From Siminovitchia terrae (GTDB lineage Bacteria > Bacillota > Bacilli > Bacillales > Bacillaceae_C): a stretch of 42,383 nucleotides of DNA. The notes under the pieces were generated by a model. That model did not search any database. It saw only the letters and a program-made list of their open reading frames with translations, and was not told the DNA's origin. Positions 17,018 through 25,880 of this stretch are shown here, in pieces. Made by a program: the position numbers and the translations under genes. Positions within the stretch are counted from its first letter, which is position 1. Every line of letters begins with the position of its first letter. The stretch is from assembly GCF_003605405.2 (NCBI RefSeq), contig NZ_QYTW02000038.1:1-42383 (forward strand), given 5' to 3'.

Positions 17018-17821
17018 ATGCGGAAATGGGAAGCAGAAGGAAAAGCCAAGGGAGTTATGGTCATTGTTCATGGAGCCATGGAGCATCACGGGCGGTATAG
17101 CTGGCTACGAAACATGTGGGTGCTGAATGGGTTTCATGTTGTGATGGGCGATCTTCCAGGACAAGGACTGACGACAAGAGCATACAGAGGTCATATTGAT
17201 TCATTTAATGAGTACGTGGTAGAGGTGAAGAAATGGATGCAGGAAGCGGCAGAATACCGCCTGCCCGTTTTTCTTCTTGGCCACAGTATGGGCGGATTGA
17301 CTGTGATCAGGATGCTTCAAGAAGGGGAACAAGAGGTGGCAGGAGCTATTCTTTCATCGCCGTGTCTTGGCTTAGCTCACTACCCACCAATGTCGCTCAA
17401 TGCCTTGTCAGTCGGTTTGAATTGGATTGCCCCAGAGTTAAAAGTAGACAGTCATTTAGACGTCGACCTTGCTACTCGAAGCTTGGATGCAAAAGATCGT
17501 GCGTTGAATGACAGTCTATTTGTGACAAAGGTTTCGGTCCGCTGGTACAGGGAGTTATTAAAAGCGATGAAAGAAGCCTTCGCGAATATTTCGGATTTTC
17601 CTGATGTTCCTATTTTGGTGATGCAGGGCGGAGATGATAAAATTGTGAATAAAATCGATGTGCAAAATTGGTTTAACGAGCTGGGCATAACCGAAAAGCT
17701 TTATAAAGAATGGCCAAAGTGTTATCATGAAATATTCAACGAGCCTGAAAGGGAAATGATTTTTGACTATGCAAAAAGCTTTGCCGAGCTTCGGCTGCGG
17801 CTTCTACAATATCAAATTTAG
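17018..17821 (+). CDS. ytpA: Alpha/beta hydrolase, lysophospholipase-type
   Basis: A 267-aa serine hydrolase closely resembling B. subtilis YtpA, which is linked to the phospholipid antibiotic bacilysocin. The nucleophile elbow GHSMGG places Ser90; the oxyanion region VHGAMEHHGRYSWL and the C-terminal His in YHEIFNEPER are clear. Presumably it cleaves an acyl group from phosphatidylglycerol-type lipids. ATG 17018 follows GGGAGGAG by 9 bases; the earlier TTG at 17000 overlaps that site. It is followed 22 bases later by ytpB, as in B. subtilis. Confidence 0.9.
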   Translation: MRKWEAEGKAKGVMVIVHGAMEHHGRYSWLRNMWVLNGFHVVMGDLPGQGLTTRAYRGHIDSFNEYVVEVKKWMQEAAEYRLPVFLLGHSMGGLTVIRMLQEGEQEVAGAILSSPCLGLAHYPPMSLNALSVGLNWIAPELKVDSHLDVDLATRSLDAKDRALNDSLFVTKVSVRWYRELLKAMKEAFANISDFPDVPILVMQGGDDKIVNKIDVQNWFNELGITEKLYKEWPKCYHEIFNEPEREMIFDYAKSFAELRLRLLQYQI

Positions 17822-17843
17822 AGTAAGCTAGGTGATATCATTT

Positions 17844-18944
17844 ATGCTGCCAACCCATCCTATTACACTTATGAATAAAGTTTACCGGGAGATAATGCCG
17901 ACAGTTCATATGGAGTTATCCTACTGGAAGGACCGGGCGGGCGCGATTCCAAACGAAGAGCTGAGACGGCAGGCTCTGGCAAGTATACAATATAAAACTT
18001 TTCACTGCGAAGGCGGGGCAATTATGGCCCTTGCTGCTTTGGAGCATAAAAAAGACGCCATCAAATTTATCGTGGCCTATCAAACAATCAGTGATTATTT
18101 GGATAATCTATGCGATAGGAGCACTTCCATGGATCCAAAGGATTTTGCGGCTTTACATGAATCTATGGAGGATGCATTGACGGTAGGCGCAACAGAGCGG
18201 GATTATTATCGCTTTCGTGAGGACAAAGATGATGGAGGATATTTGGCAGACTTGATGAAGACGTGCCAATCCGTTCTTAAAAGCGAGCCTCATTATGAGA
18301 TGATCAAGCCCTACCTGCTTGAGCTTTGTAAGTATTATTGCGATTTGCAAATACATAAACATGTTTGCAAAGAAGAGAGGGAAGAACGCCTTAAAAAATG
18401 GTTTGCTGAACATGAGCGCCACTTGCCAAAAATGGGCTGGCACGAATTCTCAGCCTGCTCTGGCTCGACGCTTGGCATTTTTTGCCTCGTTTCCTATGCT
18501 TTGAGGGATGATTTCGAAGAAAAGCATGCGAAAATGATTCGAGAAGGCTATTTTCCGTATATTCAAGGGCTCCATATTTTGCTTGATTATTTTATTGATC
18601 AGGATGAGGACAGGGAAGGTGGAGACTTGAACTTCTGTTTTTATTATAAGAATGAAGAGGAGATGCTGGACCGTTTTATCCATTTCCTCGAGGAAGCCGA
18701 CAGACAAACCAAACACTTGCCAGACAGGAAGTTCCATAAGCTGATCAACCGTGGTTTGCTTGGGGTGTATCTTTCCGATCACAAAGTGAATGAGCAGGCC
18801 GATGTCAGGGCGCTCGCCAAAAAAATTATGAAGCGCGGTGGTCTGATTAGCCGTTTTTTCTATTGGAATGGCAGAGCGTACAGAGCATTCCAAAAGAAGT
18901 TTACTGGAACAAGAAAATTTTCATCGACCACAGTAAAGTCATAG
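17844..18944 (+). CDS. ytpB: Tetraprenyl-beta-curcumene synthase
   Basis: Cyclises tetraprenyl diphosphate to the C35 terpene tetraprenyl-beta-curcumene, precursor of sporulenes and related sesquarterpenes in spore formers. The protein is 366 aa from ATG 17844 (TAGGTG upstream). It has the YtpB landmarks RRQALASIQYKTFHCEGG near residues 45-65 and the acid-rich SDYLDNLCDRST motif around residue 90 that likely binds the metal-diphosphate, plus DYFIDQDEDREGGDLNFC. It belongs to a class of terpene synthase unlike the canonical DDxxD type. Probably co-transcribed with ytpA. Confidence 0.92.
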   Translation: MLPTHPITLMNKVYREIMPTVHMELSYWKDRAGAIPNEELRRQALASIQYKTFHCEGGAIMALAALEHKKDAIKFIVAYQTISDYLDNLCDRSTSMDPKDFAALHESMEDALTVGATERDYYRFREDKDDGGYLADLMKTCQSVLKSEPHYEMIKPYLLELCKYYCDLQIHKHVCKEEREERLKKWFAEHERHLPKMGWHEFSACSGSTLGIFCLVSYALRDDFEEKHAKMIREGYFPYIQGLHILLDYFIDQDEDREGGDLNFCFYYKNEEEMLDRFIHFLEEADRQTKHLPDRKFHKLINRGLLGVYLSDHKVNEQADVRALAKKIMKRGGLISRFFYWNGRAYRAFQKKFTGTRKFSSTTVKS

Positions 18945-18954
18945 ATCATTCACA

Positions 18955-18985
18955 AAACGCTCTTCCCTAGTGGAGGGGCGTTTCT
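18955..18985 (+). terminator. ytpAB terminator
   Basis: AAACGC and GCGTTT bracket a stem with a CTAGT loop, followed by CTTGTT. It lies just after the ytpB stop. Confidence 0.7.
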
Positions 18986-19031
18986 TGTTGAAAAGGATCA
19001 AAGTTTTTAGCATTCCTGGAAAGAGAAAGAG

Positions 19032-19152
19032 GTTGTACTGGTTGTAGGAGGAAAGAGGGGAGAAACGATTATCTTGGAACCAGGGTGAAATTGAAATTAG
19101 AATTGAAGTGATCGAGGATGACGGCGTGCTGCTGTATTGTGGAGAAATGTGA
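19032..19152 (+). pseudogene. CsrA-like remnant, frameshifted
   Basis: Codons from 19032 give VVLVVGGKRGETIILEPG then a stop at 19086. Shifting one frame continues EIEIRIEVIEDDGVLLYCGEM to a stop at 19150-19152. Joined, this resembles the start of the CsrA fold (LVLxRKxGETIxI, then EIxIxVxEV.GD.V). There is no start codon in frame after the upstream stop at 19008-19010, and no good ribosome binding site. I read it as a decayed CsrA-type gene with one lost base around 19083. The match is short, so confidence is low. Confidence 0.35.
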
Positions 19153-19339
19153 ATAATAGCGAGCTCAATTAAACGTCCTCTTTCCTCACAAAGTCTAAAC
19201 AATTCCGAGCTAAAAGAAAAGGCCCTGCAGAGACTTTTTGAAACTTCCCTAATAAAGGTTCGAGGAACTTCAGGAGCAGCAGGTACTATCTCCACTTTAC
19301 AAGGATAATGAGGCATGTATATAGAGATATACTACATAC

Positions 19340-19464
19340 TATAGTCAATGGGACACCAGAGGCAACTGGTATCCCGACATACGGCTGCACTGCATGAAGT
19401 GCAGCGACCCGACAGAAGAAACGACTCTCCTTACTGGTCAAAGCAAGGGAGAGTTATTTCTTTT
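19340..19464 (+). ncRNA. Candidate structured small RNA with three hairpins
   Basis: Three consecutive stems: GGGacACCAG/CTGGTatCCC (19350-19375), GCTGCACT/AGTGCAGC with a 6-base loop (19384-19405), and ACTCTCCTT/AAGGGAGAGT (19424-19454) ending in TATTTCTTTT, which is a plausible intrinsic terminator. TATACT near 19329 could serve as a -10, with no clear -35. There is no ORF. It could be a free sRNA or a leader that terminates before the cupin gene. I do not recognise the family. Confidence 0.55.
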
Positions 19465-19742
19465 ACTCTGTAAAATTAAAGACAAGTGAATGTATTATCT
19501 AGTTGTAATAACATGATACTATCTTTAATGTCATACATTATATTTAATAATTAGTACATCATTTTAAAAAGTGGTGTACTTTTTTTGTTTAAAAGACCCT
19601 TTAAAAGACCTTATTTACTACTACAACATCCAAGTGATGAAGGTTTGCTGTTAAACAAACGAGCAGGTAAAAAACGAAAATTTATTTTTTACAAAATAAT
19701 GTAAAATGAGAAATGAAAGGGTTCTAAGGGGAGGTAATATCT

Positions 19743-20087
19743 ATGGAATTTTATACATTTAATAAAGAAGAAAGTAATGAAGTTAGAAATTATAATTCAA
19801 TTTCAGCTTTTTATTCAAAAATATTAAAAACAGAAGAAGCAACTAATATAGGCTTTATCCATATTGAACCTAATGGTATTGTTGGTTATCACGAGGCACC
19901 TGTTCCACAGTTATTCATAGTAGTACAAGGGGAAGGTTGGGTAGAAGGAGAAGATGGACAGAGAGTTACTCTAAAAAGTGGAGAAGGTGTATTCTGGAAA
20001 AAGGGTGATGGACATTTATCAGGGAGTGTAAAAGGAATGACAGCCTTAGTCATTCAATCAGAAAGACTACCAAATCCATACATATAA
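19743..20087 (+). CDS. Small single-domain cupin protein
   Basis: A 114-aa cupin. The beta-barrel signature is visible as GIVGYHEAPVPQLFIVVQGEGWVEG in outline (motif 1, His near residue 56) and a second block around GEGVFWKKGDGH (motif 2). Function is not predictable from the fold; many such proteins bind a metal or sugar or act as small isomerases. GGGGAGG is 9 bases before the ATG. It lies in an AT-rich accessory patch between ytpB and mnmM that has no counterpart in the yt gene order I know, suggesting acquisition. Confidence 0.75.
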   Translation: MEFYTFNKEESNEVRNYNSISAFYSKILKTEEATNIGFIHIEPNGIVGYHEAPVPQLFIVVQGEGWVEGEDGQRVTLKSGEGVFWKKGDGHLSGSVKGMTALVIQSERLPNPYI

Positions 20088-20283
20088 GGGGATTGAATCA
20101 GTCACACATTAGTTTTAGAAAAAGTTTGTGAAGGATTGTACTTAAACAAACGGGGCTTCAATTCAAGAAGGATTAAGGAACCTTTTTGTTGAACTCCTTA
20201 TTGAGCTAAAGTTGCAGGTTAGGGTAAGAACGAAGTTAAAATGTAAGAAACAAAAGAGCTGTGGAGGGAGGGAAATAGTTGAG

Positions 20284-20832
20284 GTGAACATACGAAATAA
20301 CTTTAACCCCATATTGAGAGATAAGATTAGAAAATGTATTAACCTTTTAGATGTTGAATACAAGACACTGGACTATACAATTGATTTTTACGTAACAAGG
20401 GAACGCCTGGAGAAAGAGCGAAAAAACAAACCAGATTTAGACGGTAAAGCTTATAATCAGATTCTTAACGGGAAAATCGAAACTTCAGCAATAACGCTTG
20501 GACAGAAGAAACTAATCAAGATTTTCTTATATATGTATGACAACTCAGAAACAAATTTCGAACAATGTATCAAGTTAATAGCAAAAGTTTACCATGAGAT
20601 ACGTCACGCATGGCAAAATGCCAATCGTCGTTATGAAAACGAACCAGAAATACTTAACGTTGACGCAAACTGGGAAGAGTATGTAAGATTACCCTCTGAG
20701 AAAGTCGCATATAAGTTTGAAGAACAACAAATGAACAATCATATGTTGAAAATATGTGAGATATTTGGGTCTGATAAAGGGTTCAATTATACTTTTCACA
20801 AGCCCATAAAAGAAATAGTTTATTCTGAATGA
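20284..20832 (+). CDS. HEIRH-motif putative zinc metallopeptidase-like protein
   Basis: A 182-aa protein of unknown function with a zincin-type motif: His104-Glu-x2-His108 in KVYHEIRHAWQ. A distal Glu such as that in NWEEYVRLPSEKVAYKFEEQQ could be a third ligand. There is no signal peptide, so it is likely cytoplasmic; it recalls the small HEIRH proteins found on Bacillus mobile DNA (DUF3920-like, from memory). I start at GTG 20284 behind GGAGGGAGGG; the longer frame to 20212 has no ribosome binding site. It is AT-rich and adjacent to the cupin and a toxin-like gene, hinting at an accessory cassette. Confidence 0.6.
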   Translation: MNIRNNFNPILRDKIRKCINLLDVEYKTLDYTIDFYVTRERLEKERKNKPDLDGKAYNQILNGKIETSAITLGQKKLIKIFLYMYDNSETNFEQCIKLIAKVYHEIRHAWQNANRRYENEPEILNVDANWEEYVRLPSEKVAYKFEEQQMNNHMLKICEIFGSDKGFNYTFHKPIKEIVYSE

Positions 20833-20927
20833 GCAGTTTGATTAATAACTAATTCTTGTTCAACGAATGGGTGCTTTAGTGCAACAATTGATATTGTTGT
20901 TGTAGTAAATGAGGTCATTTGTAGTAC

Positions 20928-20976
20928 AAAAAAGGATAGTTAGAGCATATTTTGATCTACTCCCTATCCTTTTTTG
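20928..20976 (+). terminator. Terminator after the HEIRH gene
   Basis: AAAAAAGGATAG and CTATCCTTTTTTG form a stem with a 24-base loop; the A and T runs make it usable in both directions, so it may also end the toxin mRNA on the minus strand. Confidence 0.8.
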
Positions 20977-21014
20977 TTTTAGTCAATAGAATGTGTGACA
21001 TTACATCGGGAAAC

Positions 21015-21146
21015 TTATAGATAAAAAATTTTTAAATATCCTTTGACTTTAATAAAATTGTGTAGAGAAATAACTACGGCGAACACTGACACGACTAGAC
21101 TTGAAAACATTATCATCAAGACTATTGCTTCGTATAAGCTTACCAT
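21015..21146 (-). CDS. Type I toxin-like small membrane peptide (Hol_Tox/TxpA-like)
   Basis: A 43-codon frame. The protein begins MVSLYEAIVLMIMFSSLVVS and continues VFAVVISLHNFIKVKG, i.e. a short N-terminal SLYEA-type start, a single transmembrane helix (about residues 8-28) and a basic C-terminal end. This is the layout of putative holin-like toxins such as TxpA, which insert in the membrane and are silenced by an antisense RNA. A strong ribosome binding site (GAGGAGAGGTG) ends 7 bases before the ATG and is partly paired by CCTCAATAGAGG. An opposing terminator at 21285 suggests the antisense RNA. Confidence 0.75.
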   Translation of the reverse strand: MVSLYEAIVLMIMFSSLVVSVFAVVISLHNFIKVKGYLKIFYL

Positions 21147-21318
21147 CAGCGTCACCTCTCCTCTATTGAGGAAGTGGCCGCTGCCTAATCTGCTTATGTA
21201 GCTGTAATCCTGTAATATATCATAATCGACAGGAATTTTTTGAAAGCTTTCATTTTGTTGAACGAATCGTTCACTTATTAAATAACCTTTCGCCCATCGG
21301 TGAAAGGTCTCTTTTTTT
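21066..21318 (+). ncRNA. Predicted antisense RNA (type I antitoxin)
   Basis: A plus-strand terminator (ACCTTTCGCC/GGTGAAAGGT then CTCTTTTTTT, 21285-21318) lies just beyond the 5' end of the minus-strand toxin gene. TTGACT at 21043-21048 could be its -35, with a poor -10 near 21064-21071. A transcript from about 21070 would cover most of the toxin gene and its leader. GAACG-AAT-CGTTC (21260-21272) is an additional hairpin. The 5' end is a guess; the terminator is clear. Confidence 0.45.
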
Positions 21319-21392
21319 CCTCATTGCGGTACGAAAAATTTCCGGGAGTGGCAGGCATTACCAGCCCTACCAAAATATTTGACATATATTTA

Positions 21393-21965
21393 TCATTTTT
21401 TCTCAAACGCCAGCAGAAAAGGCGGGTTGTTTTTCTGATTGATAAAACCGTATTGAAGTACGTTTACCTTTGATTGATCCAAATTTTTAGCATACTCCAT
21501 AAGTTGATCCCGTTCATAGGCTCCTTCTTCATGCCCAGGGTAAACGATAAGTCCCAGAATGCCTCCTTTAGCGAGTATTCTGATCACCTGGTCAATGGCA
21601 GCAATCGTTGTATTCGGCTTCGTTACAATCGATTTGTCACCGCCTGGCAAATAGCCAAGGTTAAACATGGCTCCCTGGATTTTCCCTTGATATTTGACAG
21701 GCACAGATTCCTCAAGTTTTTCATGTCCCTTTTGGAATAGCGTTACCCTTTCTGCCACATTATTTTTTGTTAAAAGCTCTTCTGTCTGTATAATGGCCTG
21801 TTGCTGGATGTCAAAACCAAAAACATGGCCCTTTTCACCGACAAGCTCGGCTAGATACAAAGTGTCGTGCCCATTGCCGATAGTCCCGTCGATTGCCATA
21901 CCGCCGGGTCTGACTACTCTTTGCATAAGGGAACGGGAATATGAAAGAATACCCTCAATATTCAT
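21393..21965 (-). CDS. mnmM: tRNA 5-aminomethyl-2-thiouridine methyltransferase MnmM (YtqB)
   Basis: A 190-aa class I SAM-dependent methyltransferase matching B. subtilis YtqB, now assigned as MnmM, which makes the last methylation of mnm5s2U34 in tRNA. Motif I reads DGTIGNGHDTLYLAELVG near residues 27-45, followed by FGFDIQ (acidic end of beta-2) and FNLGYLPGGDKS, the family's diagnostic active-site stretch. ATG 21965 has AGGAGG 9 bases upstream; a longer frame to 22028 has none. It is divergent from ytzC. Confidence 0.9.
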   Translation of the reverse strand: MNIEGILSYSRSLMQRVVRPGGMAIDGTIGNGHDTLYLAELVGEKGHVFGFDIQQQAIIQTEELLTKNNVAERVTLFQKGHEKLEESVPVKYQGKIQGAMFNLGYLPGGDKSIVTKPNTTIAAIDQVIRILAKGGILGLIVYPGHEEGAYERDQLMEYAKNLDQSKVNVLQYGFINQKNNPPFLLAFEKK

Positions 21966-22079
21966 CCCAAAATACCTCCTCATAATCATACGAAAAATTG
22001 TATCATAACTGCCTTGAAATGAGTACAAACTATAATTGCCAGGCTACAAAGCTGAGCCACTGGAGAAGGGGAGGATGAC

Positions 22080-22370
22080 GTGACTACTCGGCAATCCATT
22101 GACAATTTTATTAATCGCTGTGAATCAGTGATTCTTTTGGCAGAGGAACAGTACGAGGAAGGCAGCCGGCAGGAGCATTATCATGATGTGGATTATAGCG
22201 AAGCGATGATGGATCTAGAAACAATGCTTCAGCAGCTCCATAAAATGAATGAAAGTGCGAATGCGCAGCAGCGCGACCAGCTCCACCGGGTACGTCTAAA
22301 GATACAGCAGCTCCAAAATAAAATGATCCTTCTGAATCACGATAGGCCGCTATATAGCACATGGCACTGA
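22080..22370 (+). CDS. ytzC: DUF2524-family protein YtzC
   Basis: A 96-aa, largely helical protein that resembles B. subtilis YtzC: TRQSIDNFINRCE at the start, a central RQEHYHDVDYSEAMMDLE segment and a C-terminal helix QQRDQLHRVRLKIQQLQN. It is charged and soluble, likely coiled-coil. Function is unknown. A GTG start is used with GGGGAGG 6 bases upstream. It sits between mnmM and leuS, as in relatives. Confidence 0.85.
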   Translation: MTTRQSIDNFINRCESVILLAEEQYEEGSRQEHYHDVDYSEAMMDLETMLQQLHKMNESANAQQRDQLHRVRLKIQQLQNKMILLNHDRPLYSTWH

Positions 22371-22458
22371 TATAGAGACAGGGAAAACCTGTCTCTCTTT
22401 TTATTACCTGTGAGCTCTCGATGCTGATAGCTTCGCGGGTCTGCGCTTCAATATAGGC

Positions 22459-22487
22459 TTGAAAATATGTCTAAAATTGTCTACAAT
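22459..22487 (+). promoter_or_regulatory. leuS: leuS leader promoter
   Basis: TTGAAA at 22459-22464 and TACAAT at 22482-22487 are spaced by exactly 17 bases. Confidence 0.8.
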
Positions 22488-22494
22488 GGGGAAT

Positions 22495-22726
22495 AAAGGA
22501 CTTAATATATACAACGGTTAAAAAGGACCAGTAATGGTGCCATCCTGTTTCAGAGAGTCGGCGGGAGGTGGAAGCCGACCAGGACCATCATGAACTCCCC
22601 TTTCATTCTGCAGGTGTGAAGGAACAGATCTGAAAGCAACGATCAATCTTGTAATACTTGCCGTATTCTGCGTTAAAGAATAAAGAAGTGAGTGGCCTAT
22701 GCACTAAATTGGGTGGTACCGCGGGA
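22495..22726 (+). promoter_or_regulatory. T-box leader (leucine), probable CUC specifier
   Basis: The T-box sequence TGGGTGGTACCGCGGG occupies 22710-22725 and pairs with the 3' end of uncharged tRNA. Upstream is a long stem I region containing GTCGGC/GCCGAC. In its 3' side the bulge TGAACTCCCC carries CTC at 22595-22597, the likely leucine specifier codon, which fits the downstream leuS. Uncharged tRNA-Leu should favour the antiterminator. Confidence 0.95.
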
Positions 22727-22732
22727 GAAAGC

Positions 22733-22775
22733 AACCTTCCGTCCCAGGAGTTTTCTCGGGGATGGGAGGTTTTTT
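22733..22775 (+). terminator. T-box regulated terminator
   Basis: AACCTTCCGTCCC pairs with GGGGATGGGAGGTT, followed by TTTTTT. It ends 26 bases before the leuS ATG. Confidence 0.93.
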
Positions 22776-22801
22776 AATTGAAAAAGTCAGGAGGTTTCTT
22801 C

Positions 22802-25216
22802 ATGAGTTATAGCCATAAGGAATTGGAGCAAAAATGGCAACAATATTGGGAAGAAAATAAAACATTCAAAACAAATACGGATGAAGCTAATGAAAAATTT
22901 TATGCGCTTGATATGTTTCCGTATCCTTCGGGAGCCGGACTTCATGTTGGGCATCCAAAAGGATACACAGCGTCTGATATTCTTGCGAGAATGAAACGAA
23001 TGCAGGGATGCAATGTGCTTCATCCTATGGGCTGGGATGCCTTCGGCCTTCCGGCAGAACAATATGCTATCGATACAGGGAATGATCCGGCAGAGTTTAC
23101 TCAGCACAATATCGATACATTCCGCCGCCAGATTAAATCTCTCGGGTTCTCTTATGACTGGGACAGGGAAATTAACACCACAGATCCCGACTATTACAAG
23201 TGGACACAATGGATTTTTGTCAAGCTGTTTGAACATGGTCTCGCCTATGTGGATGAAGTGCCGGTAAACTGGTGTCCGGCTTTAGGAACCGTTCTTGCTA
23301 ATGAAGAAGTCATCGATGGAAAAAGTGAACGCGGCGGACATCCCGTTGAACGCCGTCCGATGAAGCAATGGATTTTAAGGATCACGAAATATGCAGATCG
23401 GCTTCTTGAAGACTTGGAAGATTTAGATTGGCCTGAAAGCATCAAAGACATGCAAAGAAACTGGATTGGCCGTTCCGAAGGCGCAGAAGTCACTTTTGCC
23501 ATTGATGGTCATCCAGAAACTTTTACTGTATTTACAACAAGGCCTGATACGCTATTTGGAGCAACATATGCTGTTCTTGCTCCTGAGCATCCATTCGTGG
23601 CGAAAATCACAACGTCTGAGCAACAGGCTCATGTGAATGCTTATATTGACCAAGTCAAGTCAAAAAGTGATTTAGAAAGAACAGATCTTGCAAAAGATAA
23701 AACAGGTGTATTTACAGGCGCATATGCCATTAACCCGGTTAATGGCGATAAAATTCCGATTTGGATTGCGGATTACGTATTAATGAGTTACGGAACTGGA
23801 GCTATTATGGCAGTGCCGGCACATGATGAACGTGATTATGAATTTGCGAAAAAATTTGGCTTAGATATCAAAGAAGTTGTGTCTGGAGGAAATATCGCGG
23901 AAGAGGCGTATGTTGGCGACGGTCCGCATGTAAACTCAGGATTTTTGGATGGAATGGATAAGGACGAAGCTATTTCAGAGATGATTGACTGGCTTGAAAA
24001 AGAAGGCTGCGGTACGAAAAAGGTTACGTACCGCTTACGAGACTGGTTATTCAGCCGTCAGCGCTATTGGGGAGAGCCGATTCCGATTATTCATTGGGAA
24101 GACGGTACAATGACAGCAGTACCGGAAGACCAATTGCCGCTGATTTTGCCTGAAACGGACGAAGTGAAGCCTTCAGGTACCGGTGAATCACCACTTGCTA
24201 ATATTACAGATTGGCTTCACGTGGAAGATCCCGAAACAGGCAAAAAAGGCCGCCGGGAAACAAATACGATGCCGCAATGGGCTGGAAGTTGTTGGTATTT
24301 CCTAAGATTTATCGATCCTCATAATTCCAAGGAACTTGCAGATAAAGAATTATTGAAAGAATGGCTTCCAGTTGATATTTATATCGGCGGGGCAGAGCAT
24401 GCGGTTCTTCATTTACTTTACGCACGTTTCTGGCATAAGTTTCTATATGATATTGGGGTTGTACCGACAAAAGAGCCATTTCAAAAGCTTTTTAACCAAG
24501 GGATGATCCTCGGAGAAAATCATGAAAAAATGAGTAAATCCAAAGGAAATGTAGTTAATCCGGATGATATCATTGAAAGCCATGGAGCGGATACACTGCG
24601 TCTCTATGAAATGTTCATGGGGCCGCCAGAGGCTTCAGCAGCTTGGTCAACGACCGGATTGGACGGAGCACGCCGCTTTTTGGATCGAATTTGGCGTTTA
24701 TTAGTAACAGATGATGGTAGTTTAAGTGACAAAGTACAGGAGGTCACTGGCGGAGAACTTGAAAGAGTGTATCATCAAACGGTCAAGAAAGTAACGGAAG
24801 ACTGTGAAGCGATGCATTTTAATACAGCTATTTCACAGCTTATGGTCTTTATCAATGAAGCGTATAAAACTGAAGTTCTTCCAAAGCAATATGTTGAGGG
24901 ATTCGTTAAAATGCTTTCTCCGATTGCTCCGCATATCGCCGAAGAGCTTTGGGATAAACTTGGTTATGAGGAAACAGTGGCTTATGAAGCTTGGCCTCAA
25001 TATGACAAAACCAAGCTTGTATCAGAAGAAGTAGAGATCGTAGTTCAGGTCAACGGCAAAGTTCGTACCAAACTTCTGGTTTCTCGAGAAGCAAGCAAAG
25101 AAGAATTGGAAGAAATCGCCTTAAATGATGACAAAATCAAATCAGCTATCGACGGAAAAACAATTCGAAAAGTCATTGCAGTTCCAAGCAAACTTGTGAA
25201 TGTTGTGGCAAATTAA
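22802..25216 (+). CDS. leuS: Leucyl-tRNA synthetase
   Basis: Charges tRNA-Leu. The 804-aa protein has the class I HIGH motif as HVGH (residues 48-51) and the KMSKS motif ([15 protein letters not shown], encoded around 24525-24560), an editing domain with the [12 protein letters not shown] threonine-rich stretch, and a zinc/connective insertion ([13 protein letters not shown]). ATG 22802 has AGGAGG 6 bases upstream, while the in-frame TTG at 22778 falls in the T-box terminator. Controlled by the leucine T-box. Confidence 0.97.
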   Translation: MSYSHKELEQKWQQYWEENKTFKTNTDEANEKFYALDMFPYPSGAGLHVGHPKGYTASDILARMKRMQGCNVLHPMGWDAFGLPAEQYAIDTGNDPAEFTQHNIDTFRRQIKSLGFSYDWDREINTTDPDYYKWTQWIFVKLFEHGLAYVDEVPVNWCPALGTVLANEEVIDGKSERGGHPVERRPMKQWILRITKYADRLLEDLEDLDWPESIKDMQRNWIGRSEGAEVTFAIDGHPETFTVFTTRPDTLFGATYAVLAPEHPFVAKITTSEQQAHVNAYIDQVKSKSDLERTDLAKDKTGVFTGAYAINPVNGDKIPIWIADYVLMSYGTGAIMAVPAHDERDYEFAKKFGLDIKEVVSGGNIAEEAYVGDGPHVNSGFLDGMDKDEAISEMIDWLEKEGCGTKKVTYRLRDWLFSRQRYWGEPIPIIHWEDGTMTAVPEDQLPLILPETDEVKPSGTGESPLANITDWLHVEDPETGKKGRRETNTMPQWAGSCWYFLRFIDPHNSKELADKELLKEWLPVDIYIGGAEHAVLHLLYARFWHKFLYDIGVVPTKEPFQKLFNQGMILGENHEKMSKSKGNVVNPDDIIESHGADTLRLYEMFMGPPEASAAWSTTGLDGARRFLDRIWRLLVTDDGSLSDKVQEVTGGELERVYHQTVKKVTEDCEAMHFNTAISQLMVFINEAYKTEVLPKQYVEGFVKMLSPIAPHIAEELWDKLGYEETVAYEAWPQYDKTKLVSEEVEIVVQVNGKVRTKLLVSREASKEELEEIALNDDKIKSAIDGKTIRKVIAVPSKLVNVVAN

Positions 25217-25227
25217 ATAAGTGAGTG

Positions 25228-25263
25228 AAATCAGTCGCCTATCATTGATTTGGCGGCTGATTT
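25228..25263 (+). terminator. leuS terminator-like hairpin
   Basis: AAATCAGTCGCC and GGCGGCTGATTT form a 12-bp stem (one G-U pair) 11 bases after the leuS stop; the T run is short. Confidence 0.6.
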
Positions 25264-25484
25264 GCTGTTTATGAAAGCATGAAGCTGTGTATACTGTTGG
25301 GTGCTCATTCTCTTACATAAACATGAGCAATGCTTTGTTTTCCTGTATGTAGAACCTTTGTTGCCATAAAATTGTAGGCTATTTACACTGCCCTTCAAAA
25401 GCCCACTTTTGAAAGTTTTTTTCTATTGAGCCAGGAGAAGCTTTGTTATAATGGAAATTGAAATTTCAACGAAAGGTGATAGTC

Positions 25485-25802
25485 ATGGAAATTAAAACAA
25501 TAACACCTGATGAGGTCAAATCAAAGCTGGAAAATGACGAAACTTTATACTTGGTAGATGTACGTGAAGATGAAGAAGTAGCCGAAGGTAAAATTCCTGA
25601 AGCGGTCCATATTAGAATGGGCGAAATTCCGAACTACCTGGATTTCTTTGACAAAGAAAATGAATATATTATTATATGCAAAGCTGGTGGCCGCAGCTAT
25701 AAAGTATGCAAATATCTAATGGCTAACGGTTATAACAATGTTGTGAATATGACCGGTGGCATGCTTGCCTGGACAGGTGAAACAAAGCCAAAACATCGAT
25801 GA
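25485..25802 (+). CDS. ytwF: Rhodanese-domain protein YtwF-like
   Basis: A 105-aa single rhodanese domain. The active-site loop CKAGGRS (Cys of IICKAGG) is intact, along with the VDVREDEE and GGMLAW motifs. Such proteins transfer sulfane sulfur, for example to cyanide or thiol acceptors, and can feed tRNA thiolation or Fe-S assembly; the acceptor here is unknown. ATG 25485 has AAAGGTGAT 6 bases upstream. The preceding 240 bases hold only the leuS hairpin and no gene. Confidence 0.88.
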   Translation: MEIKTITPDEVKSKLENDETLYLVDVREDEEVAEGKIPEAVHIRMGEIPNYLDFFDKENEYIIICKAGGRSYKVCKYLMANGYNNVVNMTGGMLAWTGETKPKHR

Positions 25803-25847
25803 ATTTTGTTGAAGATTTTAAATTGTATAAAAATAAAACAGACGGGC

Positions 25848-25856
25848 CATACTAAT
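25848..25856 (+). promoter_or_regulatory. Candidate sigma-E -10 for cse60
   Basis: CATACTAAT resembles the sigma-E -10 consensus CATACAnT and lies 25 bases before the cse60 start. No good -35 is seen. Confidence 0.35.
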
Positions 25857-25880
25857 GGTAAAAACGGAGAGGTGTGGCCC

